A stretch of 41,485 nucleotides of DNA from Nonomuraea lactucae (GCF_003313395.1 NZ_QNFZ01000049.1:1-41485); one strand, 5' to 3'; shown: positions 26,840 to 34,542, counted from the stretch's first letter. The notes: a model not told the origin generated them from the sequence alone. Translations and numbers: made by a program.

Positions 26840-27790
26840 TCAGGGGCCGTAGACGAACTCGGGGTCGATCTGGTCGCCCAGGTCGAGGCCGGTCCGGGCG
26901 TCGCCCCAGGCGCGGGCGTTGCGCAGGTGGAACTCCTCGGTCTGGCGGCCGAACCTGACCCAGTCCTTCTCCTGCGCGTCGAGCTCCTTGAGCAGCACGG
27001 CGAGGGCGTCGGTGTTGGCCGGCTCCAGGTCGTCGAGGGCGAACGGGCGGCCCTGCTCCATGGCGCGGACGGCGGCCGAGTGCTCCATCCAGGTGAGCAG
27101 GTCGTCGCCGACCTGGGCCCGCAGGAAGTCGACGTCGGAGGGTCCGTGCACCTTGTTGCCGACGACCGCGATGCGCACGCCGAAGTCGGCGGCGTAGTCG
27201 AGATACTGCCGGTAGACGCCCACGCCCTGCCTGGTGGGCTCCGCGACGAGGAACGTCAGGTCGAAGCGGGTGAACAGCCCGGAGGCGAAGGAGTCGGCCC
27301 CGGCGGTCATGTCGACCACGACGTACTCGGACGGGCCGTCGACGAGGTGGTTGAGCAGCAGCTCCACCGCGCCGACCTTGGAGTGGTAGCAGGCCACGCC
27401 CAGGTCGTCCTCGCTGAACGGGCCGGTGGCCATGAGCCGGACACCCTCCGGTGTGGTGACGGCCAACTCGCGTGCGGGCCCGGTGAAGGTGCCGGAGGCC
27501 AGGTCCTCGAAGGTGAGCAGGCTGGAGCCGCGGCCTGGCGGGGTGGTCTTGACCATGGCCTCGGCCGAGGGGATGCGCGGGTTGTCGCCGCGCAGCCGGT
27601 CTTTGATGGCGGTGAGGTGGGAGCCGAGTGGCTCCGGCGGATCATCCGCGCCCAGCACGAGGGCCAGGTGCTGGTTGATGTCGGCGTCCACGGCGACCAC
27701 CGGGCCGCCCTGGTGCGCGACGTATCTCGCGAACAGCGCCGACATCGTGGTCTTGCCGCTGCCGCCCTTGCCGACGAACGCCACCCTCAC
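26840..27790 (-). CDS. CooC/MinD-like P-loop ATPase
   Basis: 316 residues. The deviant Walker A MRVAFVGKGGSGKTT (residues 1-15), VVAVDADINQHLA and VVVDMTAGADSFASGLFTRF place it in the SIMIBI class next to CooC, the ATPase that matures nickel carbon-monoxide dehydrogenase. No CODH or nickel gene is near and the CooC metal-binding Cys pair is not visible, so the partner is unknown. GTG at 27790 is chosen because GGAG sits 7 bases upstream and translation begins right at the P-loop. It lies between an LCP gene upstream and the SCO5389-type gene downstream, all on the minus strand. Confidence 0.82.
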   Translation of the reverse strand: MRVAFVGKGGSGKTTMSALFARYVAHQGGPVVAVDADINQHLALVLGADDPPEPLGSHLTAIKDRLRGDNPRIPSAEAMVKTTPPGRGSSLLTFEDLASGTFTGPARELAVTTPEGVRLMATGPFSEDDLGVACYHSKVGAVELLLNHLVDGPSEYVVVDMTAGADSFASGLFTRFDLTFLVAEPTRQGVGVYRQYLDYAADFGVRIAVVGNKVHGPSDVDFLRAQVGDDLLTWMEHSAAVRAMEQGRPFALDDLEPANTDALAVLLKELDAQEKDWVRFGRQTEEFHLRNARAWGDARTGLDLGDQIDPEFVYGP

Positions 27791-27800
27791 GCGCACGCTC

Positions 27801-27841
27801 CAATGATTATGAAAACCGTTGTCGTTCGAGGTCGGCGACAA
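27801..27841 (-). promoter_or_regulatory. AT-rich island and inverted repeat upstream of the CooC-like gene
   Basis: TTGTCG (27819-27824), 11 bases, CGACAA (27836-27841) is an inverted repeat just upstream of the CooC-like ribosome site. Next to it AATGATTATGAAAAC (27802-27816) is strikingly AT-rich for this genome and recalls Fur/Zur-type half sites, but does not form a full symmetric box. Confidence 0.35.
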
Positions 27842-27889
27842 TCATGCCACACCCGCGACGGGCGTGAGGACGGGATTTCGAATCGGGGA

Positions 27890-29272
27890 CTAGCCGCAGG
27901 CCGCGTCGAGCGGGACCGCCTGGTCCGGGCTCTGCGTCGGCGAGGTGGTGGGGCTACCGCTCGTGGGGGTCCGGGGGGTGCGCTGCGCGGGCCGGTCGGC
28001 CAGGGCCTCGGCGACCTTGTCCCGGATCAGGTTCCAGTCGGGGTAGGCGGTGTTGACGAGCGGCGGCACGAAGTTGAGGCTCCTGATCCTGGCGTCCTTG
28101 ACCTTGTGCGCCAGGTCCACCAGCGGTGGCAGGAGGTTCTGGGGGATGTCGGTGGAGATGGCCCGCTTCGTGGCCGTGGCGAGCTGCTCGAAGCTGTTGA
28201 TGACGGTGATCGGGTCGGCCTGCTTGGCGACGGCGTTGAGCAGGCACTTCTGGCGGCCCATGCGGACGTAGTCGTCGCTGTCGGTGCGGGAGCGGCCGAA
28301 CCAGAGAGCCTCGGAGCCCGTCAGCTTGCGCGTGCCGGGGGAGATCAGCCCTTCGCGGTACTTGCCGTAGACGATCGGCTCCTTGATGGTGACCTTGACG
28401 CCGCCCATCGCGTCGATGATCTGCGCGAACCCTCTCATGTCCACCAGCGCGTAGTAGCTCACCGGCAGCCCGAGGATGTCGCCGACGGTCTGCTTGAGCA
28501 GCGCCGGGCCGCGCTGGCCGCGCCGCACGCCCGGCACCATCTCGGGGTGGTCCTCGGCGTACTGGAACACCTCGTTGAGCAGGCCCGGAGTGTCCGGCCC
28601 GCTACCGGAGAAGCCGCTCGGGAAGTGGTCTCTCGCCGGGCCCGCGGGGAGCTGCACCCGCTGCAGGTTGCGCGGCAGGCCGAACAGGACGGTGGCCCCG
28701 GTCGCGGTGTCGACGCTGGCCACCGTCATGCTGTCGGTGCGCACTCCCGGCCGGCCCGGGGCGGAGTCGCCGCCGAGGAGCAGGAAGTTGACCCGGTCCG
28801 CGCCGTTCCACGGGTCCTGGGCCATGACCGGCGAGGTGTTGGTGAACAGGGTCTGCACCAGGTCGCGAGACAGGTAGGCCATCCTGGCCGCGTACGAGGT
28901 GGGGGCCAGGATGAGCGCGCAGAGCCCGGCGGCGACCACGGCGGTGAGGGCCCGGCCCACGGTGTGGGAGGGCTCGGGCCGTACGAGGACGAAAGACCGG
29001 ATGATCACTATGGACCAGGCGAGCGCGATGACGGCCAGCGCGACGGACATCCCGGTGAGCCAGGCGGGCTGGACGGCCAGCGACAGCAACTGCGGGCCGA
29101 AACCCGTGAGCGCGGTGATGACGACGGCGAGCACAAGCACGTGGGCCGCCATGAGGGCGAGGCCGGTCCTGCGGCGGTCGGTGGCCAGATGGGCGACGCC
29201 CCACAGGAGGGCGGACCCCACGATCAGGGCGACGCTGGAGACGGGCCCGAACCCGCGTTCCGTGCCTGTCAT
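27890..29272 (-). CDS. LCP (LytR-CpsA-Psr) family cell-wall glycopolymer ligase
   Basis: 460 residues. Four hydrophobic helices fill the first ~130 residues (ALIVGSALLWGVAHLA; AHVLVLAVVITALTGF; SVALAVIALAWSIVIIRS; VVAAGLCALILAP), anchoring an extracytoplasmic LCP domain: RVNFLLLGGDSAPGRPGVRT with the following DSMTVASVD, LFGLPRNLQRV, the acidic/basic YALVDMRGFAQIIDAMGGV and GRSRTDSDDYVRMGRQK. LCP proteins transfer wall polymers such as teichoic acid or arabinogalactan from lipid carriers to peptidoglycan. A Pro/Thr-rich tail follows. Multi-helix N-termini are less common than a single anchor. A second LCP gene is at the right end. Confidence 0.9.
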   Translation of the reverse strand: MTGTERGFGPVSSVALIVGSALLWGVAHLATDRRRTGLALMAAHVLVLAVVITALTGFGPQLLSLAVQPAWLTGMSVALAVIALAWSIVIIRSFVLVRPEPSHTVGRALTAVVAAGLCALILAPTSYAARMAYLSRDLVQTLFTNTSPVMAQDPWNGADRVNFLLLGGDSAPGRPGVRTDSMTVASVDTATGATVLFGLPRNLQRVQLPAGPARDHFPSGFSGSGPDTPGLLNEVFQYAEDHPEMVPGVRRGQRGPALLKQTVGDILGLPVSYYALVDMRGFAQIIDAMGGVKVTIKEPIVYGKYREGLISPGTRKLTGSEALWFGRSRTDSDDYVRMGRQKCLLNAVAKQADPITVINSFEQLATATKRAISTDIPQNLLPPLVDLAHKVKDARIRSLNFVPPLVNTAYPDWNLIRDKVAEALADRPAQRTPRTPTSGSPTTSPTQSPDQAVPLDAACG

Positions 29273-29378
29273 CCCTGGTCAACCCCCTGTTTTCGAGCAG
29301 GACGCTTCCAGGTTAGTAACGGTTTGTGCTTGATTGGGGCTGCGTAACGGAAGTGTCGTGTCAATTCGAGGGCAAGGG

Positions 29379-30110
29379 ATGGCCGTGAGTGTGCGACGCG
29401 GGAACTACGGGTTCGACGCGCCCTGGGCTCTGGCCGGACTGGTCCTCGGCGGGCTGGCGCTGCTGTGCCTGGCGGCGGTCTCGTTCGTCTCCGGCGTGCC
29501 GACCGCCGGGGTGGTCTTCCTGCTCGGTGGCCTCTACACGCTGGCCAGCGCCGCCAGCCACCTCTACACGGCCCGCCGCGGGAAGTTCGCCGTGTGGGGG
29601 AGGGAGCTGGACCGGCTGAAGGGCGACGAGTGGCTGCTCGACCTCGGCTGCGGGCGGGGCGCGGTGCTGCTGCCGGCCGCCGAGCGGCTGCCCGAGGGGC
29701 GGGCCGTCGGGATCGACCTCTGGCGCGTCGGCGGCCGGCCGCGGAACCACGGTGAGCGCCTCACTCGGGCCAACGCCGAGGCCGAGGGCGTCACGGTCGG
29801 GCTGGTCGCCGGCGACATGCGCGACCTGCCGTTCGGCGACGCGACGTTCGACGTGGTGGTCTCCGGCCTGGCCCCGCGCGGCCTCCTCGACGGTGAGGGG
29901 CGTGCCCTGCGCGAGGCGTACCGGGTGCTGCGCCCCGGCGGGCTGCTGCTGATCGCCGACCAGCAGCGGCACGGGCCCGCCCACGAGGCGGCACTGCGCG
30001 GCCTGGGCGTGGTGGACGTGCGCAGGCGCGACCTCGGCTGGCGCTACTGGTACGGCGGGCCGTGGGCCGCCACCTGGATGGTGGAGGCGAGGAAGCCGGT
30101 CACGGAGTAG
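29379..30110 (+). CDS. Membrane-anchored class I SAM methyltransferase
   Basis: 243 residues from ATG 29379, which follows GAGGGCAAGGG. Two hydrophobic helices (ALAGLVLGGLALLCLAAVSF; GVVFLLGGLYTLASAA) come first, then a Rossmann methyltransferase: WLLDLGCGRGAVLLPAA (motif I), AVGIDLWR (acidic loop) and FGDATFDVVVSGLAPRG, with EAYRVLRPGGLLLIAD as post-motif. It resembles UbiE-type small-molecule or lipid methyltransferases, and the anchor suggests a membrane substrate. Its stop is 6 bases from the stop of the convergent TS-like gene. The closest neighbour by function is unclear. Confidence 0.82.
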   Translation: MAVSVRRGNYGFDAPWALAGLVLGGLALLCLAAVSFVSGVPTAGVVFLLGGLYTLASAASHLYTARRGKFAVWGRELDRLKGDEWLLDLGCGRGAVLLPAAERLPEGRAVGIDLWRVGGRPRNHGERLTRANAEAEGVTVGLVAGDMRDLPFGDATFDVVVSGLAPRGLLDGEGRALREAYRVLRPGGLLLIADQQRHGPAHEAALRGLGVVDVRRRDLGWRYWYGGPWAATWMVEARKPVTE

Positions 30111-30116
30111 GGACCC

Positions 30117-30734
30117 TCACAGCAGCCGAGGCAGAGCCGGCCGCATGACCCGCAGCACCTGCGTACTGTCCGACAGGTAGAGGTGCGGCACGTCCACGAA
30201 CACCCGCATCGGCCCGCTCTCCACGCCGAGCCCCCGCGCCATCCCCGCCTGGACGTCCGCCAGCGGCACGTAGTTCATGTAGCTGGTGAACACGTTCTGC
30301 GACCGGAACACCGCTGTCATGACCAGCACGCCGTCACGCAGCCTGAAGGCCAGCCCGCTCAGGCACGGCACCGAGTCGTACGGCTCGCCCGGCGTGGTGA
30401 GCGAGATCCAGGCGCTCTTGCTGTACGGCTTGGCCCGCAGCAGGTCGGTCGCCCAGCTCAGCTGCCCCTTGATCCGGGCCCCGTAGCTGTACTTGAACGG
30501 CGGCACCACCGTGTCCTGCGTGAACTTCCTGCAGTAGAGCGCGAGCCGGTCGTGGTCACCGTGCTTGTCGATGATCGGGTCGTCCCGGCTCACCTCGGCC
30601 ATCTCGAACAGCACGGGCGGCCCCTCCATGACCGGGCCGCGGTCGTCGTCGCCGAGCGCGCCGGCCGTCCACACATGGCGCATCAGCCAGATCCACGCCT
30701 CCCCACATGACGCCCACACTTCCGGGTCGGGCAT
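30117..30734 (-). CDS. Short thymidylate-synthase-like protein
   Basis: 205 residues. The core matches thymidylate synthase by eye: YSYGARIKGQ; KPYSKSAWISL (the R-R-I-V-S strand); SVPCLSGLAFRLRDGVLVMT, where C124 aligns with the catalytic Cys; FRSQNVF, where R144 and S145 align with the phosphate-binding Arg-Ser; N154, aligned with the Asn that selects uracil over cytosine; and HLYLSD, with H184 and Y186 contacting ribose in ThyA. Missing are the N-terminal phosphate loop (RTGTGT in ThyA) and the C-terminal folate-closing tail; ThyA is ~264 residues. It could bind dUMP or a related nucleotide but might not methylate it. Stop and start abut the upstream membrane-protein gene (TGA-ATG), indicating a coupled two-gene unit. 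Fold assignment is mine by motif alignment. Confidence 0.68.
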   Translation of the reverse strand: MPDPEVWASCGEAWIWLMRHVWTAGALGDDDRGPVMEGPPVLFEMAEVSRDDPIIDKHGDHDRLALYCRKFTQDTVVPPFKYSYGARIKGQLSWATDLLRAKPYSKSAWISLTTPGEPYDSVPCLSGLAFRLRDGVLVMTAVFRSQNVFTSYMNYVPLADVQAGMARGLGVESGPMRVFVDVPHLYLSDSTQVLRVMRPALPRLL

Positions 30735-31406
30735 TCAGGTCTCCACGTTCGGGAACTGGTAGGGGTTGTGCGGCAGCCGGCGCCGCCTGGTCACGTTGCA
30801 GCGCACGTAGTAGACGGAGTAGTGCACGAGCGCCACCAGCACGAGGCTGCTCAGCAGCAGCAGCGCGTTGGGCTCCTGCCCGCTGAGGCCGGTGACGCCG
30901 ACGGTCAGGTACGCGGAGTTGGCGATGGCCAGCATCATGACGTTGATGCCCGGCCAGGCCAGCGGAGCGTAGGTCTCGGGAAAGCGGGGATCGACCGGCA
31001 GGTTCGGCGACCAGGCGAGCTCGTCCTTCAGCTGCGTCGCGTACAGCAGCCGGAAGTTGTTGATCGCCCGCGCCGTCCGGGCGCAGGCGTTGCCCGCCTC
31101 GATCATGCGCAGGAAGGGCAGCACGCTGAGCAGCCCGAACGCGGCCACCAGCGCGAACAGGTACCAGGGCACGGTGTGCCAGGCCGCGAGATCCCGAGGG
31201 TCCACCACCTTGGCGGTGGTGAGCGCGATGGTCGCCAGGAACGGTCCAGACAACAGGCTCATCGCCAGCCTGGTCATCTTCAGGCGCTCTTCCTTGGCGG
31301 CGAGGTGGACGGCGTAGACGCCGGTGAAGTCCACTGCGGCGAGCTGGAGGAACTGGCTCGACGGCAGCCCGTCCTCCGTCGTCATGCGTGGGGGTGTCTT
31401 CCGCAT
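30735..31406 (-). CDS. Four-helix membrane protein paired with the TS-like enzyme
   Basis: 223 residues from ATG 31406, which has AGGAG 6 bases upstream; longer starts up to 31478 run towards the LysR stop and lack a ribosome site. Hydrophobic helices lie at ~45-67, 77-99, 152-173 and 180-202. Between helices 2 and 3 a soluble helical segment (EAGNACARTARAINNFRLLY) plus a Pro-rich loop protrudes. The two-helix, soluble, two-helix layout recalls pore or effector proteins of nucleotide-signalling conflict systems (SLATT-like), but I cannot assign it to a named family. Its stop directly abuts the TS-like start, and the LysR gene lies 72 bases upstream on the same strand. Confidence 0.7.
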   Translation of the reverse strand: MRKTPPRMTTEDGLPSSQFLQLAAVDFTGVYAVHLAAKEERLKMTRLAMSLLSGPFLATIALTTAKVVDPRDLAAWHTVPWYLFALVAAFGLLSVLPFLRMIEAGNACARTARAINNFRLLYATQLKDELAWSPNLPVDPRFPETYAPLAWPGINVMMLAIANSAYLTVGVTGLSGQEPNALLLLSSLVLVALVHYSVYYVRCNVTRRRRLPHNPYQFPNVET

Positions 31407-31478
31407 GCGGTGCTCCTGTAGGGCCAGCTGACTCCAGTATGAGCACTCTTCGCGGGATGTGTCGGGCATTTCTGCCAA

Positions 31479-32390
31479 TCATTCCAACAAATCCAGACTG
31501 GCTCCCGTCAACCGGGTTCGGGAGAGAGGGAGGTGGGTGATGGCGGTGTGGAAGGCGGCGACGGCCGCCCTGATCGCCGGATGCCCGCCGTACCCTCTGC
31601 GGAAGGCCGCCAGCGTGCGGCGGCTCAGAGGCAGCTCGGTCAGTGGCACGCCGGACGGCGGTGAGAGCGCGGCGAGGCGCGGCACCAGCGCGACCCCCTG
31701 ACCGGCGGCGGCGAACGCGAGCACCGTGTCGAAGTCGTCGACGTGGTGGCGGACCCGAGGCTCGAACCCGGCCGCCTGGCAGGCGCGCACGGCCATGGCG
31801 TGGCAGAGCGTGCCCGGCTTGTTCATGATCCAGGGGTCGTCGCGGGCGTCGGCGACGGTCGCGCGGCCGGTCAGGTACATGGGCTCGCCGAACAGCGGCT
31901 CGGTGGCCAGCGAGGCGTCGGTGACCGGTGGCACGAAGTCGTACTCGTGGACCAGGGCGACGTCCAGCTCGCCCGCCCGCAGCGCGCCGGAGACGTCGGC
32001 CGGGTCGATCTCGGCCACCATCGGCTCCAGCGCGGGGTGGGCACGCGCCAGCTCGGCCAGCGCGGGCGGCATCAGCACGCGGGCCGCCGTCGGGAACGCG
32101 CCGATCCGCAGCGGCCCGGACGGCTCCCCGCGCACCGCGGCGAGCGCCGCCGACGCGCGTTCCAGTTGTTCGAGTACGGCCTGCGCGTGCTCCACCAGCA
32201 GGTGGCCGGCCGGCGTCAGGGTGACCGTCCGGCCGGTGCGTTCGAGGAGCGGCACGCCCGCCTCCCTCTCCAGCGCGCTGAGCTGCTGGGAGACCGCCGA
32301 CGGGGTGAAGGTCACGGCCTCGGCCACGGCCGCGATGGTGCCGCGTCTGGCCAGTTCGCGGAGGAGGCGGAGCTTGCGTGGATCGAGCAT
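31479..32390 (-). CDS. LysR family transcriptional regulator
   Basis: 303 residues. HTH: MLDPRKLRLLRELARRGTIA and FTPSAVSQQLSALEREAGVP; the effector domain starts SGPLRIGAFPTAARVLMPPA. It is divergent from the DapA-type gene with 71 bases between starts, including a perfect palindrome AGCTTAAGCT at 32397-32406, so it probably controls that gene. It also lies 72 bases upstream of the membrane/TS-like pair on the same strand and may be co-transcribed with them. The effector is unknown. Confidence 0.9.
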   Translation of the reverse strand: MLDPRKLRLLRELARRGTIAAVAEAVTFTPSAVSQQLSALEREAGVPLLERTGRTVTLTPAGHLLVEHAQAVLEQLERASAALAAVRGEPSGPLRIGAFPTAARVLMPPALAELARAHPALEPMVAEIDPADVSGALRAGELDVALVHEYDFVPPVTDASLATEPLFGEPMYLTGRATVADARDDPWIMNKPGTLCHAMAVRACQAAGFEPRVRHHVDDFDTVLAFAAAGQGVALVPRLAALSPPSGVPLTELPLSRRTLAAFRRGYGGHPAIRAAVAAFHTAITHLPLSRTRLTGASLDLLE

Positions 32391-32409
32391 CAGTAAAGCT
32401 TAAGCTCGA
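32383..32409. promoter_or_regulatory. Nested palindromes at the LysR start / DapA-type promoter
   Basis: AGCTTAAGCT (32397-32406) is a perfect 10-bp palindrome. TCGAGC (32383-32388) and GCTCGA (32404-32409) form a second inverted repeat, off-centre from the first, that overlaps the LysR start. Candidate autoregulatory LysR site. Confidence 0.45.
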
Positions 32410-32461
32410 CCGCAGGAATCCGAACTGGACCTAACGGGTCTTCGGACTACAGGCTCGAAGC

Positions 32462-33340
32462 ATGCTGAAGGGAATCCACGTACCTCTGGTCACGCCGTTC
32501 ACCGCCACCGGAGAGGTGGCGCTCGACGCCGTGGAGAAGCTCGCCGGGCACGTGCTCGACGAGGGCGCCTCGGGGCTGGTGGCGCTGGGCACCACCGGGG
32601 AGGTCGCGGCGCTGTCCCCCGAGGAGCGGGCTCGGGTGATCGAGGTGTGCGCGCGGGTCTGCCGGGACCGGGAGGCGCCGCTGACGGCCGGCGTCACCGG
32701 CAACGAGCCGCGGTCGGTCCTCGCGGCGCTGAGCGAGCTGCCGCCGGACGTCACGGCGGCGCTGGTGACCGTGCCCTACTTCCTGCGGCCCTCGGAGGCG
32801 GGTGTCGTCGCGTACTTCGAGGCGCTGGCCGAGGAGACGCCGGTGCCGCTGGTGATCTACCACATCCCCTACCGCACGGGGCAGCCGGTGAGCGCCGCCA
32901 CGCTGCGTCACCTGGGCGGGCACCCGATGGTCGCCGGGGTGAAGTACGCCGCGGGCGGCGTCGACCAGGACGCCGTCGACCTGCTGGGCGACCTGCCGGA
33001 GGGCTTCGCCGTGCTGGGCGGCGACGACGTGTTCGTGTCTCCGCTGCTCGCGCTGGGCGCCTCCGGCGGCATCCTGGCCTCCGCGCACCTGGCCACCGGC
33101 CGGTTCGCCGAGCTGGCCGGGGCGTGGCGGGCCGGCGACGTCCGCCGGGCCAGGGAGCTCGGACACCGGCTGGCCAGGCTGTCGGTGGCGCTCTTCGCCG
33201 AGCCGAACCCCACCGTCATCAAGGGGGTGCTGCACGCCAGGGGCCTGATCCCGACGCCCGACGTGCGGCTGCCCCTGGTGCCGGCGAGCGCGCCGGCGGT
33301 GTCGCGGGCGTCACAGGAGCTGTCACGCGTCATCGAGTAG
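32462..33340 (+). CDS. Dihydrodipicolinate synthase/N-acetylneuraminate lyase family protein (DapA-like)
   Basis: 292 residues, TIM-barrel class I aldolase. ALGTTGEVAAL (residues 41-51), Y133 in IYHIPYRTG, R138 in the same motif and the Schiff-base Lys K161 in GVKYAAGG agree with E. coli DapA numbering. R138, which binds the incoming semialdehyde carboxylate in DapA, is kept, so condensation of pyruvate with aspartate semialdehyde is possible. However, the position divergent from a LysR gene and away from dapB suggests a paralogue, perhaps for catabolic 2-oxo acids. The stop codon starts a 12-bp triple repeat. Confidence 0.82.
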   Translation: MLKGIHVPLVTPFTATGEVALDAVEKLAGHVLDEGASGLVALGTTGEVAALSPEERARVIEVCARVCRDREAPLTAGVTGNEPRSVLAALSELPPDVTAALVTVPYFLRPSEAGVVAYFEALAEETPVPLVIYHIPYRTGQPVSAATLRHLGGHPMVAGVKYAAGGVDQDAVDLLGDLPEGFAVLGGDDVFVSPLLALGASGGILASAHLATGRFAELAGAWRAGDVRRARELGHRLARLSVALFAEPNPTVIKGVLHARGLIPTPDVRLPLVPASAPAVSRASQELSRVIE

Positions 33341-33374
33341 GTGCTCTCGCAGGTGCTCTCGCAGGTGCTCTCAG
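33339..33374. repeat. 12-bp tandem repeat, three units, linking two convergent stops
   Basis: AGGTGCTCTCGC at 33339-33350 and 33351-33362, then AGGTGCTCTCAG at 33363-33374. The left end contains the last bases of the DapA-type stop and the right end contains the stop of the FAD monooxygenase gene. Confidence 0.85.
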
Positions 33375-34516
33375 AGTGCGACATGGTGGCGGTACATCCA
33401 GGCCAGTGACTCCTGGCTGGCGGTCTTCTTCAGGAAGAACGGCAACGCCAGGTCGCGGAACACCCGGGCCACCGGCCCCGCGGCCTTGCCGTTGCTGATC
33501 GTCCGGGAGTAGGCCACGACGCGCTCCACCCTGCCGCGCCGCTCGGCCTCGAACCGCTCGAACGCCTCCCGGTGGCCGGCGGAGTCGCGCAGGCACCTGG
33601 CCAGCACGATCCCGTCCTCGATCGCCAGCGACGCGCCCTGCCCGGCGCTGGGCGAGGTGGCGTGGGCGGCGTCGCCCGTCAGCACGACCCTGCCGCGATG
33701 CCAGGTCGGCACCGGCGGCAGGTCATGGACCGGCAGCCCGCCGTCCGCCCGGCCGCGCTCGATCAGCTCCGCCGCGCTCCCCGCGTCGTCGGCGAACGCC
33801 TCCAGCAGCACCGGCTTCCAGTCCGCGGGCACGTCCCCGAGGGCGCGCGGGAGGTTGGCGAACCACCAGGCGTCGCCGGTCCGCGTCACGGTGTAGCCGA
33901 AGAAGGCCCGCTTACCGAAGATCATGTTGTACACGCCGGGCTCACCGGCGAAGCCCGCGTCGTGGACGATGCCGCCCAGGCTGTAGAGGCCGCTGTAGCG
34001 CGGTTCCGGCGCCTGCGGGTCGAGGAGGTGCCGGATGCGCGAGCGGACTCCGTCGGCGGCGATCAGGATGTCGCCCACCGCCTCGCCGCCGTCCTCGAAC
34101 CGGGCCACCACCTTGTCCCCGGTGTCCTCGAAGTCCACCAGGCGCTTGCCGTACGTGATGGGGACCCCGCGGGAGACGGCCTCGTCGCGGACGACGCGGT
34201 AGAGGTCGGAGCGCAGGATCGTGTGGCTGACCGTGCCGTCCTCCAGCGCGAGCCCGTTCGCCACCTCGCCGAGGCGCTTGCCGGTGCCGCTCCACATCAC
34301 CATGTGCGGGGTGGGGATGCCGGCGGCCATCACCTTCCGGTGCGCGCCGAGCACGCGCAGCGCGTCAAGGCCGTTCGAGGCGACGTTGAGGAACGCGCCC
34401 ACGCCCTCGGCGGACGCCGGGTAAACCTCGAAGACCTCGGCCTCGATGCCCGCCCGCTGCAGGGCCATCGCCGTCGCCGGGCCGCCGATGCCGCAACCTA
34501 TGATGAGAGCCTTCAT
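33371..34516 (-). CDS. FAD-dependent monooxygenase (PHBH/TetX-type)
   Basis: 381 residues. N-terminal Rossmann GCGIGGPATAMALQRAG (GxGxxG at ~8-13), the middle DG motif (IAADGVRSRIR) and the GD motif GRVVLTGDAAHATSPSAGQG that binds the FAD ribityl chain. These enzymes hydroxylate aromatic compounds or inactivate antibiotics (TetX-like) using NAD(P)H and O2. The substrate is unknown. AAAGG precedes ATG 34516. It is divergent from a MarR gene with an inverted repeat between them, so it is likely repressed by MarR until an aromatic or phenolic ligand is present. Confidence 0.9.
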   Translation of the reverse strand: MKALIIGCGIGGPATAMALQRAGIEAEVFEVYPASAEGVGAFLNVASNGLDALRVLGAHRKVMAAGIPTPHMVMWSGTGKRLGEVANGLALEDGTVSHTILRSDLYRVVRDEAVSRGVPITYGKRLVDFEDTGDKVVARFEDGGEAVGDILIAADGVRSRIRHLLDPQAPEPRYSGLYSLGGIVHDAGFAGEPGVYNMIFGKRAFFGYTVTRTGDAWWFANLPRALGDVPADWKPVLLEAFADDAGSAAELIERGRADGGLPVHDLPPVPTWHRGRVVLTGDAAHATSPSAGQGASLAIEDGIVLARCLRDSAGHREAFERFEAERRGRVERVVAYSRTISNGKAAGPVARVFRDLALPFFLKKTASQESLAWMYRHHVAL

Positions 34517-34524
34517 CGTGATAC

Positions 34525-34542
34525 CTTTCGTTCGGTCGAAAG
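34525..34542. promoter_or_regulatory. Inverted repeat between FAD monooxygenase and MarR gene, candidate MarR operator
   Basis: CTTTCG (34525-34530), 6 bases, CGAAAG (34537-34542). Exact 6-bp arms 8 bases from the monooxygenase start and ~24 from the MarR start. It overlaps the monooxygenase ribosome site region, which suits repression. Confidence 0.6.

Noticed and set aside
26303-29347. Open reading of about 1000 codons on the plus strand
   Set aside because: It is antisense to the SCO5389-type, CooC-like and LCP genes, which have clear family motifs. The His/Asp/Gly/Arg-rich composition is a high-GC frame artefact.
30117-30734. TS-like gene considered as the housekeeping thymidylate synthase
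   Set aside because: Too short; the N-terminal phosphate loop and C-terminal folate-closing residues are missing, and there is no folA next to it.
33339-33374. Short tandem repeat considered as a CRISPR-like array
   Set aside because: Units are directly adjacent, 12 bp, with no spacers and no cas genes.
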